A stretch of 64,000 nt of DNA from Ancalomicrobiaceae bacterium S20 (GTDB lineage: Bacteria; Pseudomonadota; Alphaproteobacteria; Rhizobiales; Ancalomicrobiaceae): the NCBI GenBank assembly GCA_040269895.1, contig CP158568.1, forward strand, positions 3,934,001-3,998,000, read 5' to 3'. Shown here piece by piece: positions 26,416-35,728 of the stretch (position 1 is the stretch's first letter; each line of letters starts with the position of its first letter). The position numbers and the translations under genes are program-made. Below the pieces are notes generated by a model. That model was not told the origin of the DNA, did not search any database, and saw only the letters and a program-made list of their open reading frames with translations.

Positions 26416-27504
26416 ATGAAGGTGCCCGGGGCCAAGACTACCTCCGTGCCGGCATTTCCGGCGGTCGCTCACGCCTCGGACCTGACCCATGTGGTCCTGG
26501 CCTTCGACGACAATCGTCTGGTCGGGGATCTCTACGGGCAGTTCGACCAGAACCTCGCCGAGATCGAGCGCCGCCTCGGCGTCGCGGCGATCGCGCGCGG
26601 CAACCAGGTCACCATCAAGGGGCCGCATCTGGCCTGCGAGCAGGCGCGACAGGTGCTGGAAGGCCTCTACGACCGCCTGCAGAAGGGCGAGGACGTGCAC
26701 CCGGGCGACGTCGATGGCGCGATCCGCATCGCCGAGACCGATACGGCGCAACTGCCGCTGCCGACGCTCGAATCGAAGGCGCGTTTCGCGCCGGCGCAGA
26801 TTTCCACGCGCCGCAAGACGGTCGTCGCGCGCACGGCGGCGCAGGATGCCTATATCCGGGCCATGGACCGCGCCGATCTCGTGTTCGGCATCGGTCCGGC
26901 CGGCACGGGCAAGACCTATCTCGCGGTCGCCTATGCCGCCGCGCTGATCGAGCGCGGCGACGCCAGCCGCCTGATCCTGTCGCGGCCGGCGGTCGAAGCG
27001 GGCGAGCGGCTCGGCTTCCTGCCCGGCGACATGAAGGAGAAGGTCGATCCCTATCTCCGCCCGCTCTACGACGCGCTCTACGACATGATGCCGGCCGAGA
27101 AGGTCGAGCGCGGCCTGCAGTCGGGCATGATCGAGGTGGCGCCGCTCGCCTTCATGCGCGGCCGCACGCTCGCCAACGCCGTGGTGCTGCTCGACGAAGC
27201 GCAGAACACCACGACGATGCAGATGAAGATGTTCCTGACCCGCCTCGGCGAGAACTCGAAGATGATCGTCACCGGCGATCCGACGCAGGTCGACCTGCCG
27301 CCGGGCCAGAAGTCGGGGCTCGTCGACAGTCTCGAGGTGCTGCACGACGTGCAGGGCATCATCCGGGTGAACTTCACCGACAAGGACGTGGTGCGCCACG
27401 AGCTGGTCGCCCGCATCGTCAAGGCCTACGACGACACCTCGCGCGAACGGCTCGCCGGCCGCAACGACGGCGGTCAGCCGCTCGCGGGGACGGGACGGCC
27501 GTGA
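26416..27504 (+). CDS. PhoH-family ATPase (YbeZ)
   Basis: Predicted cytosolic P-loop ATPase of 362 residues linked to RNA metabolism. Walker A GPAGTGKT is near residue 160 and Walker B VVLLDEAQN near 256; ILSRPAVEAGERLGFLPGD and VTGDPTQVDLP are family hallmarks. ATG 26416 lies 4 bp after the miaB stop with GGAGG 11 bp upstream; an in-frame ATG at 26371 would overlap miaB. It overlaps ybeY, whose endoribonuclease product is its usual partner. Confidence 0.92.
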   Translation: MKVPGAKTTSVPAFPAVAHASDLTHVVLAFDDNRLVGDLYGQFDQNLAEIERRLGVAAIARGNQVTIKGPHLACEQARQVLEGLYDRLQKGEDVHPGDVDGAIRIAETDTAQLPLPTLESKARFAPAQISTRRKTVVARTAAQDAYIRAMDRADLVFGIGPAGTGKTYLAVAYAAALIERGDASRLILSRPAVEAGERLGFLPGDMKEKVDPYLRPLYDALYDMMPAEKVERGLQSGMIEVAPLAFMRGRTLANAVVLLDEAQNTTTMQMKMFLTRLGENSKMIVTGDPTQVDLPPGQKSGLVDSLEVLHDVQGIIRVNFTDKDVVRHELVARIVKAYDDTSRERLAGRNDGGQPLAGTGRP

Positions 27505-28067
27505 GCCCGCAAGGTCAGAGTGCCGCGCCGGCGGCGTTCCCGCCGGCAGCCGTCGCGATCGATGTCGCGGTCGAGGCGGACGCGTGGACCGCCGGTCCGC
27601 TCGGAACCGAAGCCGACCTGACGCGTCTTCTGGAAACCGCGGTCTCGGCGGCCGTCGCCGTCGGCGAGCTGGATCTGCCGGAGGCGGCGGAACTGTCGGT
27701 GGTGCTGACGGACGACGCACGGATCCGGGTGCTGAACAAGACCTGGCGCGGCCTCGACAAGCCGACCAACGTGCTGTCCTTCCCGGGCTCCGACGAGGAC
27801 GACGAGGAGATCGGGCCGCTGCTCGGCGACATCGTCGTCGCCTACGAGACGACCGCGCGCGAGGCCGAGACCGAGGCCAAGCGGCTCGGCGACCACCTCA
27901 CTCACTTGGTCGTGCACGGGCTGCTGCATCTTTTCGGCTATGATCACATCGACGACGACGAGGCCGAGGAGATGGAGGCGCTCGAGACCGAGATCCTCGC
28001 AGCCATCGGCATCGACGACCCTTACGCCGATCTGGAGCCGGGGCACCGGCCGATCGACGCGGACTGA
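27501..28067 (+). CDS. ybeY: rRNA maturation endoribonuclease YbeY
   Basis: Zinc metalloprotein that takes part in 16S rRNA 3'-end maturation and ribosome quality control. It has 188 residues. The metal-binding H-x3-H-x5-H motif HGLLHLFGYDH is near residue 139, and the upstream LNKTWRGLDKPTNVLSFP is typical. The start is GTG 27501, sharing bases with the phoH-like stop (GTGA). The N-terminal 25 residues are Ala/Pro-rich and specific to this protein. Confidence 0.95.
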   Translation: MSPQGQSAAPAAFPPAAVAIDVAVEADAWTAGPLGTEADLTRLLETAVSAAVAVGELDLPEAAELSVVLTDDARIRVLNKTWRGLDKPTNVLSFPGSDEDDEEIGPLLGDIVVAYETTAREAETEAKRLGDHLTHLVVHGLLHLFGYDHIDDDEAEEMEALETEILAAIGIDDPYADLEPGHRPIDAD

Positions 28068-28135
28068 GGGCCTGCCATCGCGACCTCGGGCCGCCGACCG
28101 CAAGGGCCGGCGGCGAGCAACAAACGAACGGAACC

Positions 28136-29203
28136 ATGAGCGACACACATTCTTCGAGTACCGGCACCGCGGGTTCGACCGCCGGAGGCGATGCCTCTGT
28201 CACCGTCGAGGCCCGCGGCGACAGCGAAGGCCGATCTAGCGAGAGCTGGATCGATCGATTGATGATGGCGGTCGGACTGAAACAGTCGGCCGCCGCGCTC
28301 CGGGACAATCTCGAAACCGCTCTGGAGAACGCCACCCCCGGCGAGGGGGGCTTCTCGGCCGAAGAGCGGGCCATGATCCGCAACATTCTCCACCTGCGCG
28401 AAACGCGCGTGGAGGACATCATGATCGCGCGGTCCTCGATCGCGGCGGTCGCGGCGGATGTCACGCTGACCGAACTGATGATCGCCTTCCATGCCTCCGG
28501 CCACAGCCGGATGCCGATCTATCGCGAGACGCTCGACGACGCGATCGGCATGGTCCACATCCGCGATCTCATGTCCTTCATCGCCGCGCAGGCGACCGTG
28601 CCGGCCTCTCGGGTCGAGACGCGCGACCGCGAGGCGGCCGGCATCGCGCTGACCCAGGTCGATCTCTCGCAACGGCTCGATCAGACCGATCTCGTCCGGC
28701 CCGTGCTGTTCGTGCCGGCCTCGATGCCGGCGACTGACCTGCTCGCCCGCATGCAGCAGAACCGTATCCAGATCGCGCTCGTCATCGACGAGTTCGGCGG
28801 CGTCGACGGGCTCGTCAGCCTGGAGGACATCGTCGAGACCGTCGTCGGCGACATCGAGGACGAGCACGACATCGAGGAGGCGATGATCGCCGCCGACGAG
28901 GACGGCCATTGGATCGCCGATGCGCGCGTCGAGCTCGACGAGGCGGCCGAGGCGCTCGGGCTCGATCTCGCGACGCTGGCGGTCGACGAGGACGTCGAGA
29001 CGCTCGGCGGCCTGGTCGTCGCGCTGTTCGGCCGCGTGCCGACGGTCGGCGAACGGCTGGAGAGCGAGCGGTTGCCGACACTCGCCTTCGAGATCATCGA
29101 CGCCGATCGCCGGCGGCTGAAGCGCCTCGGCATCCGCCGCCGCGACACGGCCGAGGCGGACACGGCTCCCTCGATACCGCCGCGGCCGCTCGGGACGGTT
29201 TGA
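28136..29203 (+). CDS. CBS-domain protein, CorC/HlyC (YbeX) type
   Basis: Protein of 355 residues. After a Ser/Gly-rich N-terminus it has a CBS pair (about residues 85-215, starting RVEDIMIARSSIAAV) and a C-terminal CorC_HlyC transporter-associated domain (about 240-325). There is no membrane domain, so it is of the YbeX/CorC kind, connected in E. coli with Mg/Co efflux and with ribosome biogenesis through YbeY. It stands in the conserved ybeZ-ybeY-ybeX-lnt order. 'Hemolysin' in database names for this family is historical. Confidence 0.9.
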   Translation: MSDTHSSSTGTAGSTAGGDASVTVEARGDSEGRSSESWIDRLMMAVGLKQSAAALRDNLETALENATPGEGGFSAEERAMIRNILHLRETRVEDIMIARSSIAAVAADVTLTELMIAFHASGHSRMPIYRETLDDAIGMVHIRDLMSFIAAQATVPASRVETRDREAAGIALTQVDLSQRLDQTDLVRPVLFVPASMPATDLLARMQQNRIQIALVIDEFGGVDGLVSLEDIVETVVGDIEDEHDIEEAMIAADEDGHWIADARVELDEAAEALGLDLATLAVDEDVETLGGLVVALFGRVPTVGERLESERLPTLAFEIIDADRRRLKRLGIRRRDTAEADTAPSIPPRPLGTV

Positions 29204-29408
29204 CCGCCGGCGCGGTCGGACCGGTTTTGACGACCTGACATGGCCGGAACGGCGCGTTCCAAGGCCCGGAACGGTCATCGTCGCGCGTGCCGGCAGCCGT
29301 CGTTCCGCCGCAGTCTTGACGTTGGTGTCCGCGCCGTCGGAACTGTGACCGACCACCGGAACCGGCCGATTCGCCGCGGAGGACGATGCTCGGAGTCTTG
29401 CCCATCGC

Positions 29409-31013
29409 GTGGTGCTGGCGTGGGGCTGGCGACGCGCCGGCCTCGCGATCGGCGCGGGTGCGCTCGCCGCGGGCGCCATGGCGCCGCTCAATGCCTTCCC
29501 CGTGCTCTGGATCGCGCTGCCCGTTCTGGTCTGGCTCGTCGATGGTTCGGTCGAGGTGCGCGCCTCCGGTGCGCTCGCGCGCGTCTGGCCGGCGTTCCGG
29601 ACCGGCTGGCAGTTCGGCTTCGGCTACTTTCTGGCAGGCCTGTGGTGGATCGGCGCGGCGATGACCGTCGATCTCGCCCAGTTCGGCTGGATGATCCCGA
29701 TCGCCGTGCCCGGCCTCGCGGCGGGGCTCGCGATCTTCTTCGGCCTCGGCGTGGTGATCGCGCGGATCGGCTGGACCGAGAGCCCATGGCGCATCGTCGC
29801 ACTGGCGATCGGGCTGTCGCTGTCGGAATTCCTGCGCGGCGTCGTGCTGACCGGCTTTCCCTGGAATGCGCTCGGCTATGGGCTCGCGGCCAATGTGCCG
29901 ATGATGCAGATCGGCGCCGTCGTTGGCCTGCCGGGCATGACCTTTCTCGCCGCGCTGCTGTTCGCCGCCCCGGCCGCGCTCGCCGATCGCGGCGGCCGGC
30001 GGTTCTTCATCGGCTGCGCGGTGCTGTTCGGGCTGGTGGTCGGGTTCGGCTTCCTGCGGCTCGCCATGGTCGCGGGCACGCCGGCGGCCGGCGATGTCGC
30101 GGGCGTCAAGCTCCGGATCATGCAGCCGTCGGTCGACCAGTGGAAGAAGTGGCGGCCGGACTACCGCGAAGAGATCGTCGCACGCTATCTGGCGCTGTCG
30201 TCCGGCAAGGCTGTCGACGACAAGGCCGGGGTCGCGGTGCCCGCCGGCACGGGGCTCGACGGCATCACGCATCTGATCTGGCCCGAATCAGCCTTCCCGT
30301 TCCTGCTCATGAACGAGCCGGCGGCGCTGGCGTCGATCGCGCAGCTGATCGGCGACAAGACGACACTGATCACCGGCGCGATCCGTGCCGCGCCGCCGGG
30401 GCCGGGCGAGACGACCACGCGCTACTACAATTCGGTGTTCGCGATCGGCGCCAACGCCTCGATCCTCGGCGCCTACGACAAGGTCCATCTGGTGCCGTTC
30501 GGCGAATACCTGCCGTTCCAGGAGACGCTGGAGTCCTACGGCATTCGCCAGCTCACGCACCTGCGCGGCGGCTTCAGCGCGGGATCGGCGGTACAGACGC
30601 TGCGTGTGCCCGGCACGCCGCCCTTCAGCGCCCTGGTCTGCTACGAGGCGATCTTCCCGGGCGCGATCGTGGACGAAGCCGACCGGCCGGAGTGGCTGGT
30701 CAATGTCACCAATGATGGCTGGTTCGGCCTGACGCCGGGGCCGTGGCAGCACCTCCAGCAGGCGCGGCTGCGCGCCGTCGAGGAAGGATTGCCGCTCGTT
30801 CGCGCCGCTAACACTGGAATATCAGCAGTTGTCGATGCTTTCGGGCATATCCGGGCCACACTGTCCTTGGGTGAAGCTGGAGTCCTCGACGCGGCTCTCC
30901 CCGCCGCTGCCCCGCGGACACCTTATTCCCGATATGGCAATTGGGTATTCCTGACGATGATCATAGTGGCAACAACGCTGGTGTCGTTCAGAGCAATTAA
31001 ACTTTTCCGATAG
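29409..31013 (+). CDS. lnt: Apolipoprotein N-acyltransferase
   Basis: Inner-membrane enzyme that adds the third acyl chain to lipoproteins. It has 534 residues: about six N-terminal membrane segments, a nitrilase domain from about 220 to 490 and a last membrane segment. The catalytic triad is visible: Glu in WPESAFPF, Lys in YDKVHLVPFGEY and Cys in ALVCYEAIFP. GTG 29409 is the first start in the frame, but the preceding codons (read as SLAH-R) look like coding sequence, and ATG 29386 lies one frame off after GGAGG. A missing base near 29390-29405 is possible. In Sinorhizobium this gene is actA and precedes phrR, as here. Confidence 0.93.
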   Translation: MVLAWGWRRAGLAIGAGALAAGAMAPLNAFPVLWIALPVLVWLVDGSVEVRASGALARVWPAFRTGWQFGFGYFLAGLWWIGAAMTVDLAQFGWMIPIAVPGLAAGLAIFFGLGVVIARIGWTESPWRIVALAIGLSLSEFLRGVVLTGFPWNALGYGLAANVPMMQIGAVVGLPGMTFLAALLFAAPAALADRGGRRFFIGCAVLFGLVVGFGFLRLAMVAGTPAAGDVAGVKLRIMQPSVDQWKKWRPDYREEIVARYLALSSGKAVDDKAGVAVPAGTGLDGITHLIWPESAFPFLLMNEPAALASIAQLIGDKTTLITGAIRAAPPGPGETTTRYYNSVFAIGANASILGAYDKVHLVPFGEYLPFQETLESYGIRQLTHLRGGFSAGSAVQTLRVPGTPPFSALVCYEAIFPGAIVDEADRPEWLVNVTNDGWFGLTPGPWQHLQQARLRAVEEGLPLVRAANTGISAVVDAFGHIRATLSLGEAGVLDAALPAAAPRTPYSRYGNWVFLTMIIVATTLVSFRAIKLFR

Positions 31014-31217
31014 TCCGTCGTTGACTTCCGCCTTGTGAGAGCATCATGATCACCTCGCGGAAAACCACGGAGGTGACGAGCGAATCGACCGATTTGCGGC
31101 GTTTCGGCCTTTCGCATACTCTATCACAAGATGTAGCGGGAGCATCCTATCCGTGTAGCCGCCTCCCTGCGTGAACGAACGCGAGGAGAAGACAGAACGA
31201 AGCAAAGGCACAAAATC

Positions 31218-31631
31218 ATGGCCAGTAAAAAATCCCCGAATCCCATCGACATACACGTCGGCAGCCGCGTCCGGCTGCGCCGCATGATGCTCGGCATGAG
31301 CCAAGAAAAGCTCGGCGAGCATCTCGGCATCACGTTCCAGCAGATTCAGAAGTACGAGAAGGGCACCAACCGCATCGGCGCGAGCCGCCTGCAGGCGATC
31401 GCCCGCGTGTTGAGCGTTCCGGTCGCCTTCTTCTTCGAAGACGCACCCGGCCTGCCGCCGGTGGCCGGCAACCAGGGCTTCGACGAGCCGCAGCAGACGT
31501 CCTACGTCGTGGACTTCCTGTCCAGCGCCGAGGGCCTGTCGCTCAACAAGTCCTTCGTCCGCATCAAGGATCCGAAAGTGCGCCGCAAGGTCGTCGATCT
31601 CGTCCGGACGCTCGCCGGCGAGGAAGACTGA
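31218..31631 (+). CDS. XRE-type HTH regulator (PhrR/PraR-like)
   Basis: Protein of 137 residues with an N-terminal helix-turn-helix (RVRLRRMMLGMSQEKLGEHL ... QQIQKYEKGTNRIGASRLQ) and a short C-terminal extension with VDFLSSAEGLSLNKSF. The setting between lnt and metK is that of PhrR in Sinorhizobium, a low-pH-induced regulator, and PraR in Rhizobium, which controls biofilm and quorum-sensing genes. I infer the same family; the targets are unknown. The 204-bp upstream region is AT-richer and holds a 7-bp hairpin (TCACCTC 31050-31056/GAGGTGA 31070-31076). A strong terminator follows the gene. Confidence 0.88.
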   Translation: MASKKSPNPIDIHVGSRVRLRRMMLGMSQEKLGEHLGITFQQIQKYEKGTNRIGASRLQAIARVLSVPVAFFFEDAPGLPPVAGNQGFDEPQQTSYVVDFLSSAEGLSLNKSFVRIKDPKVRRKVVDLVRTLAGEED

Positions 31632-31665
31632 GCCGCGCGGATCCCGCCCATGGCCGAAACGGATC

Positions 31666-31701
31666 GAGGCACCGCCGATCGGGCGGTGCCTCTTCCTTTT
31701 C
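31666..31701 (+). terminator. Rho-independent terminator after the HTH gene
   Basis: GAGGCACCGCC (31666-31676) pairs perfectly with GGCGGTGCCTC (31682-31692), followed by TTCCTTTTC. This 11-bp stem with T-rich tail isolates the HTH gene from the metK leader. Confidence 0.93.
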
Positions 31702-31893
31702 GTGCAACAGATCTGCGTACGTTGTTTGTATGACGTTTCGACGATAGAAGGGCGTCCCGAGGAATGTTGTTCCAGGCCGACAGTCGGAGTCGTTACAGAG
31801 CCGCCTTGACCCGGTTTCTTGTCGGCTGCTAGAGGTGACGGCCCTCGGAAGTCCTCCGTGGGCATCCGAAATTCCGAGCGGAGGCTCAATTCC
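31702..31893 (+). promoter_or_regulatory. metK leader with possible Shine-Dalgarno-masking pseudoknot
   Basis: The leader has a weak promoter (TTGTTT 31722-31727, 17 bp, TAGAAG 31745-31750). Near its end CTCGGAA (31844-31850) can pair with TTCCGAG (31872-31878), and CCTCCG (31853-31858), inside that loop, can pair with CGGAGG (31879-31884), the metK Shine-Dalgarno. The order of the four arms is that of an H-type pseudoknot, as in SAM-II and SAM/SAH riboswitches. I did not recognise a known consensus, so a SAM-sensing role is only inferred from topology and the metK context. Confidence 0.5.
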
Positions 31894-33087
31894 GTGGCGC
31901 GCCCGTCTTACCTTTTCACCAGTGAATCCGTTTCCGAAGGCCATCCGGACAAGGTTTGCGACCGCATCTCCGACGAGGTCGTCGATGCGTTCTTCCGCAT
32001 CGGACCGGAGCTCGGCTGGGATCCGGCGCATCTGCGCGTCGCCTGCGAGACGCTCGCGACCACCAACCGCGTGGTGATCGCCGGTGAGACCCGTGGTCCG
32101 GCCCAGATCACCAAGGATCTGGTCGCCCATCTCGCCCGTCTCGCCATCCGCGACATCGGCTACGAGCAGGACGGCTTCCACTGGGAAACGGCCTCGATCG
32201 ACGTGCACTTGCACGCGCAGTCGGCCCACATCGCGCAGGGCGTCGATGCGGCCGGCAACAAGGATGAAGGCGCCGGCGACCAGGGCATCATGTTCGGCTA
32301 CGCCTGCCGCGAGACGCCGGAGCTGATGCCGGCGCCGATCTACTATTCGCACAAGATCCTCAAGCTCCTCGCCGAGGTCCGCAAGTCGGGCAAGGAGAGC
32401 GCGCTCGAGCCCGACGCCAAGAGCCAGGTCACCGTCGCCTACGAGAACGGCAAGCCGGTCCGCGCGACCCAGATCGTGGTGTCGACCCAGCACGCCGTGG
32501 GCCTCTCCTCCGCCGAGGTCGCCGAGATCGTCAAGCCCTATGCCACCGCCGCCCTGCCCGAGGGCTGGGTCGACGACAAGACGGTCTGGCACATCAACCC
32601 GACCGGCAAGTTCGAGATCGGTGGCCCGGACGGCGACTGCGGCCTGACCGGCCGCAAGATCATCGTCGACACCTACGGCGGCGCGGCGCCGCACGGCGGC
32701 GGCGCCTTTTCGGGCAAGGATCCGACCAAGGTCGACCGTTCGGCGGCCTATGCCGCGCGCTATCTGGCCAAGAACGTGGTCGCGGCCGATCTCGCCGACC
32801 GGGCGACGATCCAGCTCGCCTACGCGATCGGCGTCTCCGATCCGCTGGCGATCTATGTCGACCTGCACGGCACCGGCAGGGTCGAGGAAGCCAAGCTCGA
32901 AAAGGCGCTGCGCGAGGTGATGAGCCTGACGCCGCGCGGCATCCGCACGCACCTCGACCTCAACAAGCCGATCTATGCGCGCACCTCGTCCTACGGCCAT
33001 TTCGGCCGCGCGGCCGAGGCGGACGGCGGTTTCTCCTGGGAGAAGATCGATCTCGTCCACGCGCTGCGCACCGCGGTCGGCGTCTGA
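31894..33087 (+). CDS. metK: S-adenosylmethionine synthetase
   Basis: Makes SAM from methionine and ATP in the cytosol. It has 397 residues. N-terminal [18 protein letters not shown] holds the catalytic His, [15 protein letters not shown] is the family signature, and [19 protein letters not shown] is the late substrate loop. The start is GTG 31894, with GGAGG nine bases upstream. The open frame further upstream runs through the leader and is not coding. trmB follows after 8 bp. Confidence 0.96.
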   Translation: MARPSYLFTSESVSEGHPDKVCDRISDEVVDAFFRIGPELGWDPAHLRVACETLATTNRVVIAGETRGPAQITKDLVAHLARLAIRDIGYEQDGFHWETASIDVHLHAQSAHIAQGVDAAGNKDEGAGDQGIMFGYACRETPELMPAPIYYSHKILKLLAEVRKSGKESALEPDAKSQVTVAYENGKPVRATQIVVSTQHAVGLSSAEVAEIVKPYATAALPEGWVDDKTVWHINPTGKFEIGGPDGDCGLTGRKIIVDTYGGAAPHGGGAFSGKDPTKVDRSAAYAARYLAKNVVAADLADRATIQLAYAIGVSDPLAIYVDLHGTGRVEEAKLEKALREVMSLTPRGIRTHLDLNKPIYARTSSYGHFGRAAEADGGFSWEKIDLVHALRTAVGV

Positions 33088-33095
33088 GACGACGC

Positions 33096-33803
33096 ATGAG
33101 CGGGAGCAACGACGGTTCGGCCGAACGCGCCGCCGCCTTCTACGGCCGGCGCAAGGGCAAAGCGCTCCGGCCGGGCCATGCCTCGCTCATGGACGACCTG
33201 TTGCCGCGGCTCGCGATCGTTCTCGCGAGCCCGGCGCCCGCTCGTCTCAGCGGCCTGTTCTCCGCGCCGGTCGACGAAGTCTGGATGGAGAGCGGCTTCG
33301 GCGGCGGCGAACACCTGATCGCGACCGCCGAGGCGAACCCGTCCGTCGGCTTCATCGGCGCCGAGCCCTTCGTCAACGGCATGGCCAAGGCGCTCGCCGC
33401 GATCGACGACCGCGATCTCGGCGAGCGCATCCGCCTGCACCATTTCGACAGCGTGCCGCTGCTCGACTGGCTGCCGGATGCCTCGCTCGGCCGCTTCTAC
33501 CTGCTCTATCCCGATCCCTGGCCGAAGACGCGGCACTGGAAGCGCCGCTTCGTCGGCCGGGACAATCTCGACCGCATCGCGCGCGTGCTGCGCCCGGGCG
33601 CCGAGTTCCGTTTCGCCAGCGACTGGGCGCACTACGTCGACTGGACGCTGCGCCACATTCTCGCGCACCCGGCCTTCGAGTGGACGGCCACGACCTCGGC
33701 CGACTGGAAGGAGCCCTGGGCCGGCTGGCCGGGCACGCGCTACGAGGCGAAGGCGATCCGCGAAGGCCGCACACCGGCCTACATCATCGCGCGCCGGCGC
33801 TGA
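33096..33803 (+). CDS. trmB: tRNA (guanine(46)-N7)-methyltransferase
   Basis: SAM-dependent methyltransferase of 235 residues that makes m7G46 in the tRNA variable loop. The SAM motif is ESGFGGGEHLIATA, and the signature YPDPWPKTRHWKRRF, which carries the catalytic Asp, is intact. The C-terminal ADWKEPWAGWPGTRYEAKAI region recognises tRNA. It lies 8 bp after metK, the enzyme that supplies its SAM, in an arrangement common in Hyphomicrobiales. Confidence 0.94.
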   Translation: MSGSNDGSAERAAAFYGRRKGKALRPGHASLMDDLLPRLAIVLASPAPARLSGLFSAPVDEVWMESGFGGGEHLIATAEANPSVGFIGAEPFVNGMAKALAAIDDRDLGERIRLHHFDSVPLLDWLPDASLGRFYLLYPDPWPKTRHWKRRFVGRDNLDRIARVLRPGAEFRFASDWAHYVDWTLRHILAHPAFEWTATTSADWKEPWAGWPGTRYEAKAIREGRTPAYIIARRR

Positions 33804-33901
33804 GCCGGGATTCCGGCCCGGAGCGATCGATCGGCACCCACGGACGGAACACCCGCCCGGCGCCTTCGTTGCCCCTCTCGCAACAGACGAGGAGGCACCT
33901 C

Positions 33902-34219
33902 ATGGGCCGCGAACCGGATCTCGACGAAGCGACCGAGCTCTACGGCACGAAGCCGCAACGAAGCGCCGAGGTGGCGCCGGCGGATCGCGTCCTGCTCGAT
34001 TCCGATCTCGGCCATGAGGACGATCACGGCATCACGCTGCCGGAGGCGCTCGCCTATGACGAGCTCGAAGGCGCCGATGTCGGAGCGCGGCCGGTCAGCG
34101 AAATCACGGCCAAGCCCGACCCGGGCACGCCGGACGAGACGATCGACGGCCTCGACCCGACCGAAGAGGCGGTGCGGCGAGAAGCCGAGGACCGGCCGGT
34201 CGGGTTCCGGGACGACTGA
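33902..34219 (+). CDS. Small acidic protein of unknown function
   Basis: I do not recognise a family. The 105-residue protein is very acidic, with many Asp, Glu and Pro, has no signal peptide or membrane segment, and is probably largely disordered. It starts MGREPDLDEATELYG and ends DRPVGFRDD. Evidence that it is real: GAGGAGG 7 bp before ATG 33902, and a free-standing position 98 bp after trmB. Similar short acidic proteins occur in rhizobial genomes but I cannot name a function. Confidence 0.7.
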   Translation: MGREPDLDEATELYGTKPQRSAEVAPADRVLLDSDLGHEDDHGITLPEALAYDELEGADVGARPVSEITAKPDPGTPDETIDGLDPTEEAVRREAEDRPVGFRDD

Positions 34220-34247
34220 CGGGATCGTCGCGGGCTTTTGCCCTTGC

Positions 34248-35438
34248 TCAGGCCGCTGCCGCAAGCCGGCGTTCGACGAAGCGGCGGATACGGCGCGCGC
34301 CCTCGGCGATGCGTTCGTCGGCGGCGGCAAAGGACAGGCGCACGAAGTCGCGCGCGGTCGGGCTGAAGGCCGAGCCGTCGAGCACCGAGACCTTCTCCTC
34401 GGCCCATAGCGCCTCGGCGAAGCCGGCGCCGTCGAGCCCGGTGCCGGAGACGTCGATCATCGCGAACATGCCGGCCTGCGGCGACAGCACCGCGAGGCCG
34501 CGGACCCGGCCGAGCTCGCCGACCATGATGTCGCGGCGGCGGCGGTAGAGCGCGGTCATCTCGGCCGGCGCGTCGGCCGCGCTCGTCAGCGCCGCGAGCG
34601 CGCCCTCCTGGATGAAGCCGGGCAGGCCATAGAGCATCGCCTGCGCGACCAGCAGGGCGTCCTTGATCAGCGCCGGCGGCGCGACCATCCAGCCCATGCG
34701 CCAGCCGGTCATGGCGTGGCTCTTCGACAGGCTCGACACGGTCACGGTGCGGCCGCGCGCGGCCGCAACCGACGCCATGGGCACGAACGTGCCCTCGAAC
34801 ACCAGATCGGCATAGACCTCGTCGACCACGATCCAGAGATCGTGACGCACCGCGATGTCGGCGATCGACTCCAGTTCGGCGCGGGTCAGCACGCCGCCGG
34901 TCGGATTGTTCGGATTGGCGAAGACGATCGCGCGGGTCTCCGGCCGGATCGCGGCCTCCAGCGCGGCCGCATCGAAGGCGAAGCCGCGCTCCGGCGGCGA
35001 CACGACATAGTCGATCACCGCGCCGGTCCATTCGATCGTGGCCGGGTAGGTCACGTAGGCCGGCTCGATCACCGCGACCCGGTCGCCGGGGTCGAGCAGG
35101 CAGGCGGCCGCGAAGAACAGCGCGTTCTGGGCGCCGGAGGTGATCATCACGTTCCGCTCGGCGACCACTTCGCCCGTGCGCGCCTCGTGGCGGCGGGCGA
35201 TCTCGGCGCGCAACTGCGGGCGGCCGCCGGACGGCGTGTAATGGGTATCGCCGGCATCGATGGCGGCCTTGGCGGCGGCGGCCACGGCCTCCGGCGAGCG
35301 GCAATCCGGATCGCCGACCGACAGGATCACCGTGTCCTCGCCGCGTCGCTCGGCCGCGATCGCCTGCTCGTGGATGCGCCAGGCATGCGCACCACGGCCG
35401 GAAACGCGATGAACGAGCGCGGACGCATGACGCGGCAT
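34248..35438 (-). CDS. PLP-dependent class I/II aminotransferase
   Basis: Fold-type I aminotransferase of 396 residues. NPNNPTGGVL binds the substrate carboxylate, VVDEVYADLVFEG carries the PLP-contacting Asp and Tyr, and SLSKSHAMTGWRMGW holds the Schiff-base Lys. The specificity (aspartate, alanine, aromatic or arginine:pyruvate type) cannot be read off. ATG 35438 has GGGAG six bases upstream. It is divergent from moeB. The preceding region contains TTGACT (35500-35505 on the complement) and a TCGTACGA palindrome. Confidence 0.88.
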   Translation of the reverse strand: MPRHASALVHRVSGRGAHAWRIHEQAIAAERRGEDTVILSVGDPDCRSPEAVAAAAKAAIDAGDTHYTPSGGRPQLRAEIARRHEARTGEVVAERNVMITSGAQNALFFAAACLLDPGDRVAVIEPAYVTYPATIEWTGAVIDYVVSPPERGFAFDAAALEAAIRPETRAIVFANPNNPTGGVLTRAELESIADIAVRHDLWIVVDEVYADLVFEGTFVPMASVAAARGRTVTVSSLSKSHAMTGWRMGWMVAPPALIKDALLVAQAMLYGLPGFIQEGALAALTSAADAPAEMTALYRRRRDIMVGELGRVRGLAVLSPQAGMFAMIDVSGTGLDGAGFAEALWAEEKVSVLDGSAFSPTARDFVRLSFAAADERIAEGARRIRRFVERRLAAAA

Positions 35439-35728
35439 GGAGGACTCCCGGATTGTCGAGGAACGAGATCTTATTGAACGATCGTACGACAAGTGCGCCA
35501 AGTCAACCCCGGCGCGCCGAGACCGAGCTCTGCGCGGCCGGCCGGTCCGGGGCAAATCCCGCCGCGAGCGAACCGCTCCGAGCAAAAAGACTAGCCTGAC
35601 CAGGAGCAAGAGAACGGCATCTGGTCCGATCGGATACCGTGGTTGCGCCGCACGACCGGGCGTACCGGCCTTGCGCGGCGCCGCGCTCGTCCCCACAAAG
35701 GCGGGCGACACTGCCGGAGGCCCGCGCC
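35439..35728. promoter_or_regulatory. Divergent region between aminotransferase and moeB
   Basis: A less GC-rich stretch at 35465-35505 contains TTGACT on the minus strand (complement of 35500-35505), the usual form of an alphaproteobacterial -35, and the palindrome TCGTACGA at 35481-35488 near the expected -10/operator site. No good -10 hexamer is visible. Nothing else is recognised up to the moeB ribosome-binding site at 35716-35720. Confidence 0.4.

Noticed and set aside
31702-31893. Coding extension of metK or a leader peptide
   Set aside because: No ribosome-binding site or conserved residues before GTG 31894; the region has RNA-structure features instead.
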